NCBI GenBank assembly: GCA_942492795.1
Contig: OW818639.1
Location: 1,736,001 to 1,800,000, forward strand
Direction of reading: 5' to 3'
Length of the DNA stretch: 64,000 nt
Origin: RGIG3178 sp942492795
GTDB lineage: Bacteria > Bacillota > Clostridia > Christensenellales > QAND01
Below, in pieces: positions 17,976-26,242 of this stretch. The notes below the pieces were generated by a model that worked only from the letters and a program-made list of their open reading frames with translations, searched no databases and was not told where the DNA came from. Numbering within the stretch: the stretch's first letter is position 1; each line of letters starts with the position of its first letter. Both the position numbers and the translations under genes were made by a program.

Positions 17976-19118
17976 ATGGCGGGTATTTCGTTGCGGAAAA
18001 ACTGGAAAAATATTGATTGGCTGCTGGTTCTGACCATTGTAGCGCTTGTGCTGTTTGGCTTAATCAGCCTGGCGGCGGCAAGGGCAACGGCATCTACCGG
18101 TACCGAAGTTACTTTAGCGGAAAAGCTTGCCAATCTAAATTTGGATCTTGTGGTTCGTCAGGCACTCTGGTTCCTGGTCGGCCTTGCCGTCATGATCGTT
18201 GTGATGATGGTGGATCATACGGCTTTGATGGAGTTCGCACCCGTGATTTATTGGGTGAATATCGTACTTCTGCTGATGCTGTTTGTGCTGGCAACGGTAG
18301 TCAACAAAACAGTGAGCTGGTATAAGGTTTTCGGCGGGATTGGATTTCAGCCAAGCGAAATTATGAAAATTTCCCTGATGCTGATGCTGGCACGTCTGTT
18401 TTCGCGCAGACCGACGGAGCAGAAGATGGAAGGTCTGGGGGATTTCTGGCAACCGGCTTTGCTTGCGCTTTTACCATTCCTGCTTGTGGCGCTTCAACCC
18501 GACATGGGAACAGCAATGGTCATCTTAAGCATTGCGATCGGCATCATGCTCATCATAGGCATGCGTAAAAAACTGGTGTTTACCATTTTGGGATCGGCTG
18601 CGGTCGGTATGCCGCTGATATGGCTGCTGCTTTCCGATATGCAAAAGAGCCGCATCAAGGTGTTTTTCGATCCTTCGCTGGATCTGACCAATACAGGCTA
18701 TAGTGTGATGCGCTCAAAAATTGCGATCGGAAGCGGGCAATGGACCGGAAAGGGCATCTTTTCGGAAGGGAATCTTTCCCAGCTCAACTGGGTGCCGGTG
18801 AAGGAATCGGACTTCATCTTTACGGTGACAGGAGAAATGTTTGGATTCGTCGGCGGAATGATCATGTTGCTGCTCTTCGGATTCTTGCTGTATCGAACGC
18901 TTCGCATAGCCATGCGTGCAAGGGACAGATTCGGCACCCTGGTCGTTGTTGGCGTAGCCACGATGATATTCATCCATATGTTTGAAAATATCGGAATGAC
19001 GATGGGACTAATGCCGGTCACGGGCATCCCGCTCCCGTTTATCAGCTACGGCGGAAGCAGCATGGTCACCAATATGCTGGCGTATGGCCTTGTTCTCAAC
19101 ATAGGATCGAAATGGTAG
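17976..19118 (+). CDS. rodA: RodA-type SEDS peptidoglycan glycosyltransferase
   Basis: Polytopic SEDS-family polymerase (380 residues, about ten membrane segments) that partners the PBP2 encoded just upstream. Family signatures include WYKVFGGIGFQPSEIMKI (about 109-126), LLVALQPDMGTAMV, and the C-terminal TGIPLPFISYGGSSM block. It starts 21 bases after the PBP2 stop with a GGAAAGGTAGG-type site. FtsW/SpoVE are the alternatives, but the operon supports RodA. Confidence 0.9.
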   Translation: MAGISLRKNWKNIDWLLVLTIVALVLFGLISLAAARATASTGTEVTLAEKLANLNLDLVVRQALWFLVGLAVMIVVMMVDHTALMEFAPVIYWVNIVLLLMLFVLATVVNKTVSWYKVFGGIGFQPSEIMKISLMLMLARLFSRRPTEQKMEGLGDFWQPALLALLPFLLVALQPDMGTAMVILSIAIGIMLIIGMRKKLVFTILGSAAVGMPLIWLLLSDMQKSRIKVFFDPSLDLTNTGYSVMRSKIAIGSGQWTGKGIFSEGNLSQLNWVPVKESDFIFTVTGEMFGFVGGMIMLLLFGFLLYRTLRIAMRARDRFGTLVVVGVATMIFIHMFENIGMTMGLMPVTGIPLPFISYGGSSMVTNMLAYGLVLNIGSKW

Positions 19119-19149
19119 CGACGCAGTGCGAACGAAACAGATGATTGCA

Positions 19150-19178
19150 AGAGCCGATTGGATCGGCTCTTTTTTTAT
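19150..19178 (+). terminator. Terminator after rodA
   Basis: A perfect nine-bp stem (AGAGCCGAT / ATCGGCTCT) followed by seven Ts ends the mre/rod operon. Confidence 0.8.
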
Positions 19179-19242
19179 ATCTTGAAATCGAGCGCAAAAC
19201 AGATGCCTGACTATTTCCTCTTTTTGGAGCATACGCTTTTTA

Positions 19243-19953
19243 ATGGAGGCGATGGAATTGCAGCAACAAGGGCAACAAAAGATGGAATTTGTATCACGGG
19301 AGATACCGGATAAACGGCGCTTGCCGGACAACAGATTGCCGGCAGTATACAGGGCAATGCATAAAAACCGTTCAGCGTTGGGAATAAAGAACAAGCGCAG
19401 TCCGTTTGCCATCAAAGCAGGAGTGTGTGTGTTGGTAGCCGTCTGTTGTCTTGCAATGCGCTTTCTCCCATGGCAATGGGTTCTGGACACGAGAAAGGCG
19501 ATGAACAGCCTGTTCACCTATGATTTGGAGTTTGATGAATCGCTTGGCAGGCTGAAATTCGTACAGAACCTGTTCCCGGGCGTGGCGGCGGTTTTCAACA
19601 CAAAGCAGGCCATGCAATACCCCGTGGACGGACTTCTGCAATCGGCGTACGGGGCAGACGGGCAGGACCATGTCGTTTTTAAATGCGAAGCGAATACCAA
19701 CGTCAAAGCGGTTTCAGACGGGCGTGTCATCAAAAGGGGCATCCATGAACAATACGGCAATTATCTGATGATCGAGCACGCGGGGAACATGGTATCTGTA
19801 TATTATGGCTTGAAAAGCTCCGGGCTTGAAAAAGGCGCCACTGTGAAGGGCGGGGATGTTATAGGCTCTTTGACACAAAGCGGAGAACTGGTATTTGAAC
19901 TGCGACTGTTCGAAAAAGCGCAGAACCCGATGCGCTATCTTGGCATGAATTAG
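19243..19953 (+). CDS. SpoIVFA-like membrane protein with degenerate M23 domain
   Basis: A 236-residue protein with a cytoplasmic N-terminus (1-55), one membrane segment (about 58-78), and a C-terminal LytM/M23 fold (about 120-236). Metal ligands are missing: the GxxxHxGxD region reads GADGQDHVVFKCE, and the final HxH motif reads VFELRL. The domain is therefore probably non-enzymatic. Lying immediately before an SpoIVFB-type protease, it fits SpoIVFA, the regulator and stabiliser of pro-sigma-K processing. The ATG at 19243 has a poor ribosome-binding site; an in-frame ATG nine bases later is possible. Confidence 0.7.
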   Translation: MEAMELQQQGQQKMEFVSREIPDKRRLPDNRLPAVYRAMHKNRSALGIKNKRSPFAIKAGVCVLVAVCCLAMRFLPWQWVLDTRKAMNSLFTYDLEFDESLGRLKFVQNLFPGVAAVFNTKQAMQYPVDGLLQSAYGADGQDHVVFKCEANTNVKAVSDGRVIKRGIHEQYGNYLMIEHAGNMVSVYYGLKSSGLEKGATVKGGDVIGSLTQSGELVFELRLFEKAQNPMRYLGMN

Positions 19954-19962
19954 TGGTGTAAG

Positions 19963-20832
19963 ATGAAACATACTCGACTGACATTGGATCCTTTGATGCT
20001 GGCGCTGCTTATCCCCGCAGCGTTTTTTGGGTATTTCTGGGCAGTGATAACAGGATTCGTCGCTGTGCTGTTTCATGAATGCTGCCACATTCTTGCTGCT
20101 AGGATGTTCGGAATCCAAACGAAGCGGGTCGATCTTTCGCCCTTCGGAGGGCTTGCCGCGATGGACAGCGCACCTACTCCCAAAGCGGCTTTTTTCATCG
20201 CGCTTGTGGGGCCGCTATGCAACCTCGTTATGGTGCAATTGCTGCTGATGCTGTATCGGATCGTGCAGGCACCGATTGTCCAGATGTTTATCGTCGCCAA
20301 TTTAAGCATCGGCTTATTTAACCTGCTGCCGGCCTATCCGTTGGATGGCGGGCGTATGCTGCACATTCTGCTAACGCCGCTTATGGGATTTGAGCGGGCC
20401 AAGCGGCTTTGCTGTTATATCGGGATTTTTCTTGCCTTTTCTATACTGGCGATTGCGGTATACAACGCGTTTGTGTTGCGTGTTGTAAACCTGAGCTTTT
20501 TGATGATAGGCGGGATGCTGCTGTTTATGGCAAAGCGCCAGCTTGCAGCCGATGTCTACACGGCGCTGCAGCATTCACAGCGAAAGCGAACAGTGCTTCG
20601 TTCCAGACCGATCGAAACGCGGCAGGTCGTGGCCAACGACAAGACGGCAGCGATGGAATTGTTAAAAAAACTTCAAAAAGGGCAATACTTGACAACCTAC
20701 ATCGTGGACGACGGGATGAGAGTGTGCGGGATTCTGGACGAGACCCAAATTCTCGACGGCATCGTGCGCTTTGGCAGCACGGCTACGTTGAAGAAAATCC
20801 TTGACCATCAGCAAAGTTCCCGTGTAAACTGA
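19963..20832 (+). CDS. spoIVFB: SpoIVFB-type intramembrane metalloprotease (M50)
   Basis: Site-2-type protease which in sporulation cleaves pro-sigma-K in the outer forespore membrane. The 289-residue protein has the zinc motif HECCH (His38-Glu39-His42) inside a membrane segment and the third ligand in NLLPAYPLDGGR (Asp128). A C-terminal CBS-like domain follows (about 205-289), as in SpoIVFB. It lies 9 bases after the SpoIVFA-like gene and its stop overlaps a possible start of the next frame by one base. Confidence 0.85.
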   Translation: MKHTRLTLDPLMLALLIPAAFFGYFWAVITGFVAVLFHECCHILAARMFGIQTKRVDLSPFGGLAAMDSAPTPKAAFFIALVGPLCNLVMVQLLLMLYRIVQAPIVQMFIVANLSIGLFNLLPAYPLDGGRMLHILLTPLMGFERAKRLCCYIGIFLAFSILAIAVYNAFVLRVVNLSFLMIGGMLLFMAKRQLAADVYTALQHSQRKRTVLRSRPIETRQVVANDKTAAMELLKKLQKGQYLTTYIVDDGMRVCGILDETQILDGIVRFGSTATLKKILDHQQSSRVN

Positions 20833-20858
20833 TGGTTTGGAAGGATGGATCAGAAAAC

Positions 20859-22673
20859 ATGCAAAACCTGCTGCAACGCGTGGACAAGCCTGCAAGGTAT
20901 ACCGGCGGAGAACTGAATATGATTCAAAAAAATCCGGAAGGAAAGCTTCGCTTTGCGCTGTGTTTTCCGGACGTATATGAAGTAGGCATGAGCCATCTGG
21001 GCTCCCGGATTCTATACGAAGCGCTCAACCGTTGCGATAACGTATTCTGTGAGCGTTCGTTTGCACCGTGGATAGACATGGAAAGCCTTCTTCGCGAACA
21101 AAACATTCCGTTGTATGCGATCGAAAGCGGAGACGCGCTTTCGTCGTTTGATATTCTGGGCTTTTCGCTGCAATACGAGATGTCCTATACCAATGTTTTA
21201 AATATGCTGGATCTTGCCGGGATCCCTCTGTACGCAAAGGATCGGGATGAAACGCACCCGCTGATCGTTGTGGGAGGTCCCAATGCCTATCATGCGGAAC
21301 CTTTGGCGCCGTTTGTGGATCTGATGCTCTTGGGCGACGGGGAACAGACAGTGGTTGAATTGGCACAAGCCGTATCGGATGCCAAGCAAAGAAAAATCAG
21401 CCGACTGCAGTTGTTTGAATTGCTTTGTAAAAAAGATGGATTTTATGTCCCATCCTTTTACGAACTGTGCTATGATGAACAAGGATTTATCCGTGAGATA
21501 AAAGCTAAAAACGGCGCGCCGGAAAGCGTTAAAAAGGCAGTCGTTTTGGATCTGGAACACGCGGTTTATCCGCTGTGCCCCATTTTGCCAAGTACCGCCA
21601 TCATCCATGACAGAGCCGTTTTGGAATTGTTCCGCGGCTGCACGCGCGGTTGCCGGTTTTGCCAGGCTGGATATGTCTACAGACCCGTCCGCTGCAGATC
21701 CGTGCAACTATTGGCGGAACAGGCAACGAAGCTTATCGAAAACACCGGTTATGAGGAGATTTCGCTCACCTCGCTCTCAAGCGGCGATTACCCGGAATTG
21801 GTGCCGTTGATGGATAGCCTCGGTGCCTTGCACGAAAAGCGCGTATCGTTGTCCTTGCCGTCTCTTCGCATCGATTCCTTTCTAAAGGACTTTGCAGAGG
21901 GAACAGCAGGGGTGCGAAAGAGCGGGCTTACATTCGCGCCTGAAGCCGGAACGCAAAGGCTTCGGGATATCATCAACAAAGGCGTTACGGAAGAAGACTT
22001 GCTGCGATCGGTTCACGACGCATTTGAATCGGGATACAGCAATATCAAATTATATTTCATGCTTGGACTCCCGACGGAGACGGATGAGGATCTGTACGGC
22101 ATCGTCGAATTGGCAAAGAAAGTGGTGGAACTCTACTACACGCTGCCAAAGGAACAACGCTTAAAACCGCCTCAAATCAGCGTAAGCGTATCGCCGTTTG
22201 TCCCGAAGCCCTTTACGCCGTTTCAATGGGAACCACAGGCTACAATCGAAGAATTGCGCCGTAAGCAGCGGTTGCTCCGTGAGGCGCTAAAGTATCATAA
22301 ACGCATAAAATTTGCCAGTCACGATGCAAGACTTTGTACAATCGAAGCGGTTTTGGCACGCGGGGACAGAAGGCTTTCCGACGTTTTATACCGGGTTTAT
22401 AAACTCGGAGCACGCATGGATGGCTGGGCGGATCAGTTCCGGTATGACCTGTGGATACAGGCGATGGATGAATGCGGATATACAAGCGAGTTCTACGCAA
22501 ACCGTCTCAGGGCGGACGACGAGATATTTCCCTGGGATCACATCGATGTCGGTGTAAGCAAGCGATACCTCGCAGATGAACGAAAACGTGCCTATGAGGG
22601 GATCACCACCCCGGACTGTCGAGCGGGATGCACCGGTTGCGGATTGATGGATGTTTGCGAGGATCTGCGATGA
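20859..22673 (+). CDS. B12-binding-like radical SAM protein (TIGR03960 type)
   Basis: A 604-residue protein with an N-terminal cobalamin-binding-like domain (about 20-190) and a radical SAM core with Cys261, Cys265 and Cys268 in CTRGCRFC, followed by the conserved SLSSGDYPEL region. A C-terminal Cys-rich end (CRAGCTGCGLMDVC) is also seen. The family is widespread in Clostridia next to DUF2344 and rng, but its substrate is unknown. The ATG at 20859 is chosen because the sequence from there (LLQRVDKPARYTGGELN) matches the family N-terminus. An earlier ATG at 20832 is possible. Confidence 0.85.
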   Translation: MQNLLQRVDKPARYTGGELNMIQKNPEGKLRFALCFPDVYEVGMSHLGSRILYEALNRCDNVFCERSFAPWIDMESLLREQNIPLYAIESGDALSSFDILGFSLQYEMSYTNVLNMLDLAGIPLYAKDRDETHPLIVVGGPNAYHAEPLAPFVDLMLLGDGEQTVVELAQAVSDAKQRKISRLQLFELLCKKDGFYVPSFYELCYDEQGFIREIKAKNGAPESVKKAVVLDLEHAVYPLCPILPSTAIIHDRAVLELFRGCTRGCRFCQAGYVYRPVRCRSVQLLAEQATKLIENTGYEEISLTSLSSGDYPELVPLMDSLGALHEKRVSLSLPSLRIDSFLKDFAEGTAGVRKSGLTFAPEAGTQRLRDIINKGVTEEDLLRSVHDAFESGYSNIKLYFMLGLPTETDEDLYGIVELAKKVVELYYTLPKEQRLKPPQISVSVSPFVPKPFTPFQWEPQATIEELRRKQRLLREALKYHKRIKFASHDARLCTIEAVLARGDRRLSDVLYRVYKLGARMDGWADQFRYDLWIQAMDECGYTSEFYANRLRADDEIFPWDHIDVGVSKRYLADERKRAYEGITTPDCRAGCTGCGLMDVCEDLR

Positions 22674-23350
22674 ATATGCTTGTAAAGTTTGCCAGAATCG
22701 GAGCGATCAGTTTCTGTTCACATCTGGATCTGTTAAGGTGTGTGCAGCGTACGATGCGCCGGTCGGGAATGCCGATGCAGTATTCACAGGGGTTTAACCC
22801 ACATCCGATCTTGACGTTTGCACAGGCGCTGGGCGTCGGATTGGAAACAAGGGGAGACTATTTTGCCGTTGGGCTTTGCGAAAATATCGAGCCGCAAGTG
22901 TTTATCCGGCGTTTCAACGAACATGCACCCAAGGGTTTGACAGCTCTTGACGCCCGCGAAATGGAGGAGCAGGAGAAGAGCCCGATGGCGCTCGTGCAAG
23001 CGGCACTGTACAGGGTAGAGGTCCAATCGGACGATCTTGACGCGCTTCACGAAGGCATAAAGAAATTGCTGGCGGAGTCTTCCTATTGTCATATAATAAG
23101 GGAAAAGGAACAAGACATCCGCAAGCTGATCTTTACGATCGATTGCGAGACAAACGGCGCGCTGTGCTGCGTGTCCTGCGGAAATGAGAATTTATCCCAC
23201 AAGGTGATTGCAGAAGTTCTCTCTGACGTATGCGATATCCGGCGGGATGCTATAAAGGTTTTAAGAGAGGATCTCTTAACAAAAATTGGATCGGATGCTT
23301 TGATATCGTTGATTGAAGCACACCCATCCATAAAAGTGGCAGGTGAATAG
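22670..23350 (+). CDS. DUF2344 / TIGR03936 radical-SAM-linked protein
   Basis: A 226-residue cytoplasmic protein beginning MLVKFARIGAISFCSHLDLLR with RRSGMPMQYSQGFNPHP, the family signature. It overlaps the radical SAM gene by four bases and precedes RNase G, the standard context. It is thought to work with the radical SAM partner; the reaction is unknown. A DUF2344 protein is sometimes fused to the radical SAM protein, supporting a complex. Confidence 0.88.
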   Translation: MNMLVKFARIGAISFCSHLDLLRCVQRTMRRSGMPMQYSQGFNPHPILTFAQALGVGLETRGDYFAVGLCENIEPQVFIRRFNEHAPKGLTALDAREMEEQEKSPMALVQAALYRVEVQSDDLDALHEGIKKLLAESSYCHIIREKEQDIRKLIFTIDCETNGALCCVSCGNENLSHKVIAEVLSDVCDIRRDAIKVLREDLLTKIGSDALISLIEAHPSIKVAGE

Positions 23351-23351
23351 T

Positions 23352-24878
23352 GTGGGGAACCGTATTTACCTTGAGGCAAACCCCTATCAGGTGAGGGTTG
23401 CACTCACGGAGGATGACGCGCTCGCGGAGCTGTATATCGAGCGCAAGGGCGGGGAACGGATTGACGGGAATATCTACAAAGGCAAAGTCAAAAACGTTCT
23501 GCCTGGCATGCAAGCCGCGTTTGTAGACATAGGATTGGACAAGAACGCGTTTTTGTATGCGGGCGATATCATCAACATAGCGGAAAGGGATGACTTCCGC
23601 TTCAATGGCAAACCGGCGGAGGAAACTTCCACACTGGATATCCGATCGATGGTAAAAACGGGTCAGGAGATCATGGTGCAGGTCATCAAGGAGCCGTTTG
23701 GGACCAAAGGAGCGCGCATAACGACCAACATCACCTTGCCCGGACGCTCCATCGTTTTGATGCCCAACGCCGATTATGTCGGCGTATCCCGGCGCATCGA
23801 AAACGAGGAAGACCGCACGGCATTGCGGGAAGTTTTGGAGAGAATCCGCCCGCCGCACATCGGCGTGATTGCCAGAACCGTTTCGTTGGGATTGTCGGAG
23901 GAAGCGCTGCACGAGCAGATTGACCAGCAGATGCGACTCTACCGCCAGATTATGCTGCACTACGAAGAGGTAAAGTCCCCGTGTCTGGTTCACAGCGAGG
24001 AAAGCCTTGTCTATCGAACGGTGCGGGATATGCTGCGCGACGATATCCAGGCGTTTCTGGTCAACGATGCCGCCCTGTATCAGCGCATCGTGCAGACGGT
24101 AAAAGTCATGAGCCCGCATCTGGTTGACCGTATAAGGCTGTTCCATAAGCATTATGATATGTTCGCCTATTACGATTTGGAGAGCAAGATAGAAAAGGCG
24201 CTCAGGCGCAAGGTTTGGCTTAAGAGCGGCAGCTATCTGGTGTTTGACAGCGCTGAGGCGCTGACCGTCATCGATGTGAACACAGGAAAATATGTCGGCA
24301 CCAACGATCTGCAATCCACCATTCTCCATACCAACATCGAAGCGGCGCAGGAAGTGGCACGGCAGATTCGCGTGCGGGATATCTCCGGCATCATAGCCGT
24401 GGACTTTATCGACATGGAGGATGCCGCCAACCGTGAAAAACTGTTGGAAGTTCTGCGTGAAGCCACAAAGAGAGACCGTACGCGCACGAGCATCATGGGC
24501 ATTACGGGTTTGGGAATCGTGGAGATGACGCGCAAGAAACTCAAGCAGTCCTTGAGCAGCGTATTTTATGAATCCTGCCCCTATTGCGACGGGCTGGGTA
24601 TTTTGAAAAACAAATCGACCATGGCTATGGAAGCGCGAAAGGAATGCCTGAAGCTCTTCTATGATACCGACTGCAAAGCGGTTATCATCAAAGGACATCC
24701 CGTTATCATTGCGGAGGTTATGTCCATGACGAAGCCGGAAGCAAGGCTTATTCCGCTGGTGCAGAACAAGATGGTCTATGTGATGCCGTGTGACAACATG
24801 CACTGGGAACATCTTGAGGTGGAGCCGGTCTATAATTTACAGGATCTGCGCGATTCGGGCGCCGTCAAACTTCCTTAG
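23352..24878 (+). CDS. rng: Ribonuclease G/E family endoribonuclease
   Basis: Cytoplasmic endoribonuclease for rRNA and mRNA processing, 508 residues. It has an S1 domain (about 35-115), an RNase H-like/DNase I-like catalytic region with metal-binding Asp residues in VIDVNTGKY (about 307-315) and AVDFIDME, and a zinc-link motif CPYCDG. It ends shortly after the small domain, as in RNase G. The start is GTG at 23352 with AGGTG upstream; a GTG at 23343 is less well placed. The stop abuts the -35 of the rplU promoter. Confidence 0.9.
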   Translation: MGNRIYLEANPYQVRVALTEDDALAELYIERKGGERIDGNIYKGKVKNVLPGMQAAFVDIGLDKNAFLYAGDIINIAERDDFRFNGKPAEETSTLDIRSMVKTGQEIMVQVIKEPFGTKGARITTNITLPGRSIVLMPNADYVGVSRRIENEEDRTALREVLERIRPPHIGVIARTVSLGLSEEALHEQIDQQMRLYRQIMLHYEEVKSPCLVHSEESLVYRTVRDMLRDDIQAFLVNDAALYQRIVQTVKVMSPHLVDRIRLFHKHYDMFAYYDLESKIEKALRRKVWLKSGSYLVFDSAEALTVIDVNTGKYVGTNDLQSTILHTNIEAAQEVARQIRVRDISGIIAVDFIDMEDAANREKLLEVLREATKRDRTRTSIMGITGLGIVEMTRKKLKQSLSSVFYESCPYCDGLGILKNKSTMAMEARKECLKLFYDTDCKAVIIKGHPVIIAEVMSMTKPEARLIPLVQNKMVYVMPCDNMHWEHLEVEPVYNLQDLRDSGAVKLP

Positions 24879-24907
24879 TTGACAGCGTAAATCCATCATG
24901 ATACAAT
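24879..24907 (+). promoter_or_regulatory. Strong promoter for rplU-rpmA
   Basis: Consensus TTGACA (24879-24884), 17-base spacer and TACAAT (24902-24907), starting directly after the rng stop codon. Confidence 0.75.
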
Positions 24908-24913
24908 ACTTCG

Positions 24914-24990
24914 GTGTTACCGCTCGGAAAGGGTCTAAGTGCGAAAGCCACCCGAGCCGGCGAGTCCCATAAAAAAAGTTGGGGAGGTGC
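24914..24990 (+). promoter_or_regulatory. Probable L21 mRNA leader
   Basis: About 80 bases of untranslated, GC-rich sequence between the promoter and rplU, with short complementary blocks (CCGCTCGG, CCGAGCCGG). It sits where the Firmicutes L21 autoregulatory leader is found. No intrinsic terminator is visible. The call is by position and structure potential only. Confidence 0.4.
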
Positions 24991-24995
24991 AACAG

Positions 24996-25301
24996 ATGTA
25001 TGCAATTGTAAAAACAGGCGGCAAACAGTTTAAGGTTGAACAGGGCGATGTGCTCTATGTGGAAAAACTGGAAGCGGAAGCCGGCGAAACCGTCACACTG
25101 GACGTTATGATGCTGGTAGACGGAGAAACCCGCAAGGTCGGAACGCCCACGCTCGATGGCGTTGTGGCGACAGCCAAGGTTCTGTCCCAAGGAAAGCAGA
25201 AGAAGATCATCATCTACAAATACAAGGCAAAGAAGAATGTCCGCAAGAAAAACGGACATCGTCAGCCTTATACAAAACTAGAGATCATATCCATCGGATA
25301 A
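24996..25301 (+). CDS. rplU: 50S ribosomal protein L21
   Basis: Large-subunit protein binding 23S rRNA, 101 residues, the normal length. The start MYAIVKTGGKQFKVEQGD and the KRQPYTK-like end (HRQPYTKLEI) are diagnostic. The ATG at 24996 follows GGGGAGG. It is separated from rpmA by only 29 bases, so the prp/ysxB gene usually present between L21 and L27 in Firmicutes is missing. Confidence 0.95.
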   Translation: MYAIVKTGGKQFKVEQGDVLYVEKLEAEAGETVTLDVMMLVDGETRKVGTPTLDGVVATAKVLSQGKQKKIIIYKYKAKKNVRKKNGHRQPYTKLEIISIG

Positions 25302-25330
25302 ATCCGTATAGACGAAGCGAGGTGTAACCC

Positions 25331-25594
25331 ATGGCACATAAAAAAGGTGTAGGAAGTTCCAGAAACGGACGAGACAGCGCGTCACAGCGCTTGGGCGTCA
25401 AGCGCGGGGACGGACAGTTTGTGCTGGCCGGCAACATTTTGGTGCGTCAGCGCGGAACCAAAATGCATCCCGGGCAGAATGTAGGCATCGGCGGCGACGA
25501 TACGCTGTTCGCACTTGTGGACGGAAACGTCAAGTTCGAGCGCAAAGGCCGCGACAAAAAACAGGTTTCTGTTTACGGGGAAGCCGTACAATAA
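25331..25594 (+). CDS. rpmA: 50S ribosomal protein L27 without N-terminal extension
   Basis: Large-subunit protein whose N-terminus reaches the peptidyl-transferase centre, 87 residues. It begins MAHKKGVGSSRNGRDS, the mature form seen in Gram-negative bacteria. It lacks the roughly nine-residue leader ending in FFA that most Firmicutes add and that Prp protease removes. It is followed by a terminator and then purE rather than obgE. Confidence 0.95.
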   Translation: MAHKKGVGSSRNGRDSASQRLGVKRGDGQFVLAGNILVRQRGTKMHPGQNVGIGGDDTLFALVDGNVKFERKGRDKKQVSVYGEAVQ

Positions 25595-25603
25595 CAGACA
25601 TGG

Positions 25604-25630
25604 AAAAGCGTCGTTTCAGACGCTTTTTTT
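25604..25630 (+). terminator. Terminator after rpmA
   Basis: AAAAGCGTC / GACGCTTTT stem with a six-base loop and a long T-run. Confidence 0.8.
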
Positions 25631-25673
25631 GTTTTGGGCGATAAAAACTATCGCGGTTTGCTTGGAAATTTTG

Positions 25674-25679
25674 TATAAT
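25674..25679 (+). promoter_or_regulatory. Likely -10 element of the purE operon
   Basis: A perfect TATAAT lies 53 bases before the purE start. No good -35 is seen at the right distance, which is compatible with an activated promoter. No purine riboswitch was recognised. Confidence 0.35.
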
Positions 25680-25731
25680 AATACAAACCTTATTGGACAA
25701 GACCCGCTTTGAAGCATGGGAGGTATTTACA

Positions 25732-26229
25732 ATGGCAAAAGCTGCTGTGATCATGGGGAGCGACAGCGATTTCAATGTGATGCAGGACGCTGTAAAAACC
25801 CTGAAATCCTTTGGCGTGTCGGTTGAAGTTCACGTAATGAGCGCACACCGGACCCCGGTTGAAGCGGGTGATTTTGCAAACAGCGCATTTGAAAACGGAT
25901 TTGGTGTCATCATTGCGGCAGCCGGTATGGCAGCACATCTCGCCGGGGCCATGGCCGGACATACCATTTTGCCGGTTATCGGCGTTCCGCTGGTTTCGGG
26001 CTCTTTGGGCGGTCTTGACGCGCTGTTGGCAACGGTACAGATGCCTTCGGGCGTTCCGGTGGCTACGGTCGCATTGAACGCCGCGCAGAACGCCGCTATT
26101 CTGGCAGTCCAGATCCTGGCGGCAGGTGAACCTGCGTTGTGGGATAAACTCAAGGAGCACAAGGCTATGATGGCGCAAAAAGTCAAAGACAGAGACAAAG
26201 CGGTTCGCGCGCAAGCGGACGCTCTATAG
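25732..26229 (+). CDS. purE: N5-carboxyaminoimidazole ribonucleotide mutase
   Basis: De novo purine synthesis; class I PurE converts N5-CAIR to CAIR. The 165-residue protein shows MGSDSDFNVM (about 8-17), SAHRTP (40-45) and AAAGMAAHLAG (about 62-72). It starts after GGGAGG. First gene of purE-purM-purN. PurK, its usual ATP-dependent partner, is not in the window. Confidence 0.92.
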   Translation: MAKAAVIMGSDSDFNVMQDAVKTLKSFGVSVEVHVMSAHRTPVEAGDFANSAFENGFGVIIAAAGMAAHLAGAMAGHTILPVIGVPLVSGSLGGLDALLATVQMPSGVPVATVALNAAQNAAILAVQILAAGEPALWDKLKEHKAMMAQKVKDRDKAVRAQADAL

Positions 26230-26242
26230 ATCGGAGGATACG

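Noticed and set aside
23250..24812. 520-codon open frame on the minus strand
   Set aside because: It lies fully antisense to rng, has no ribosome-binding site and no recognisable domain. It is a by-product of codon bias in rng.
25631..25731. Purine riboswitch or PurR box before purE
   Set aside because: No conserved purine aptamer core and no clear PurBox palindrome; only a -10 element can be supported.
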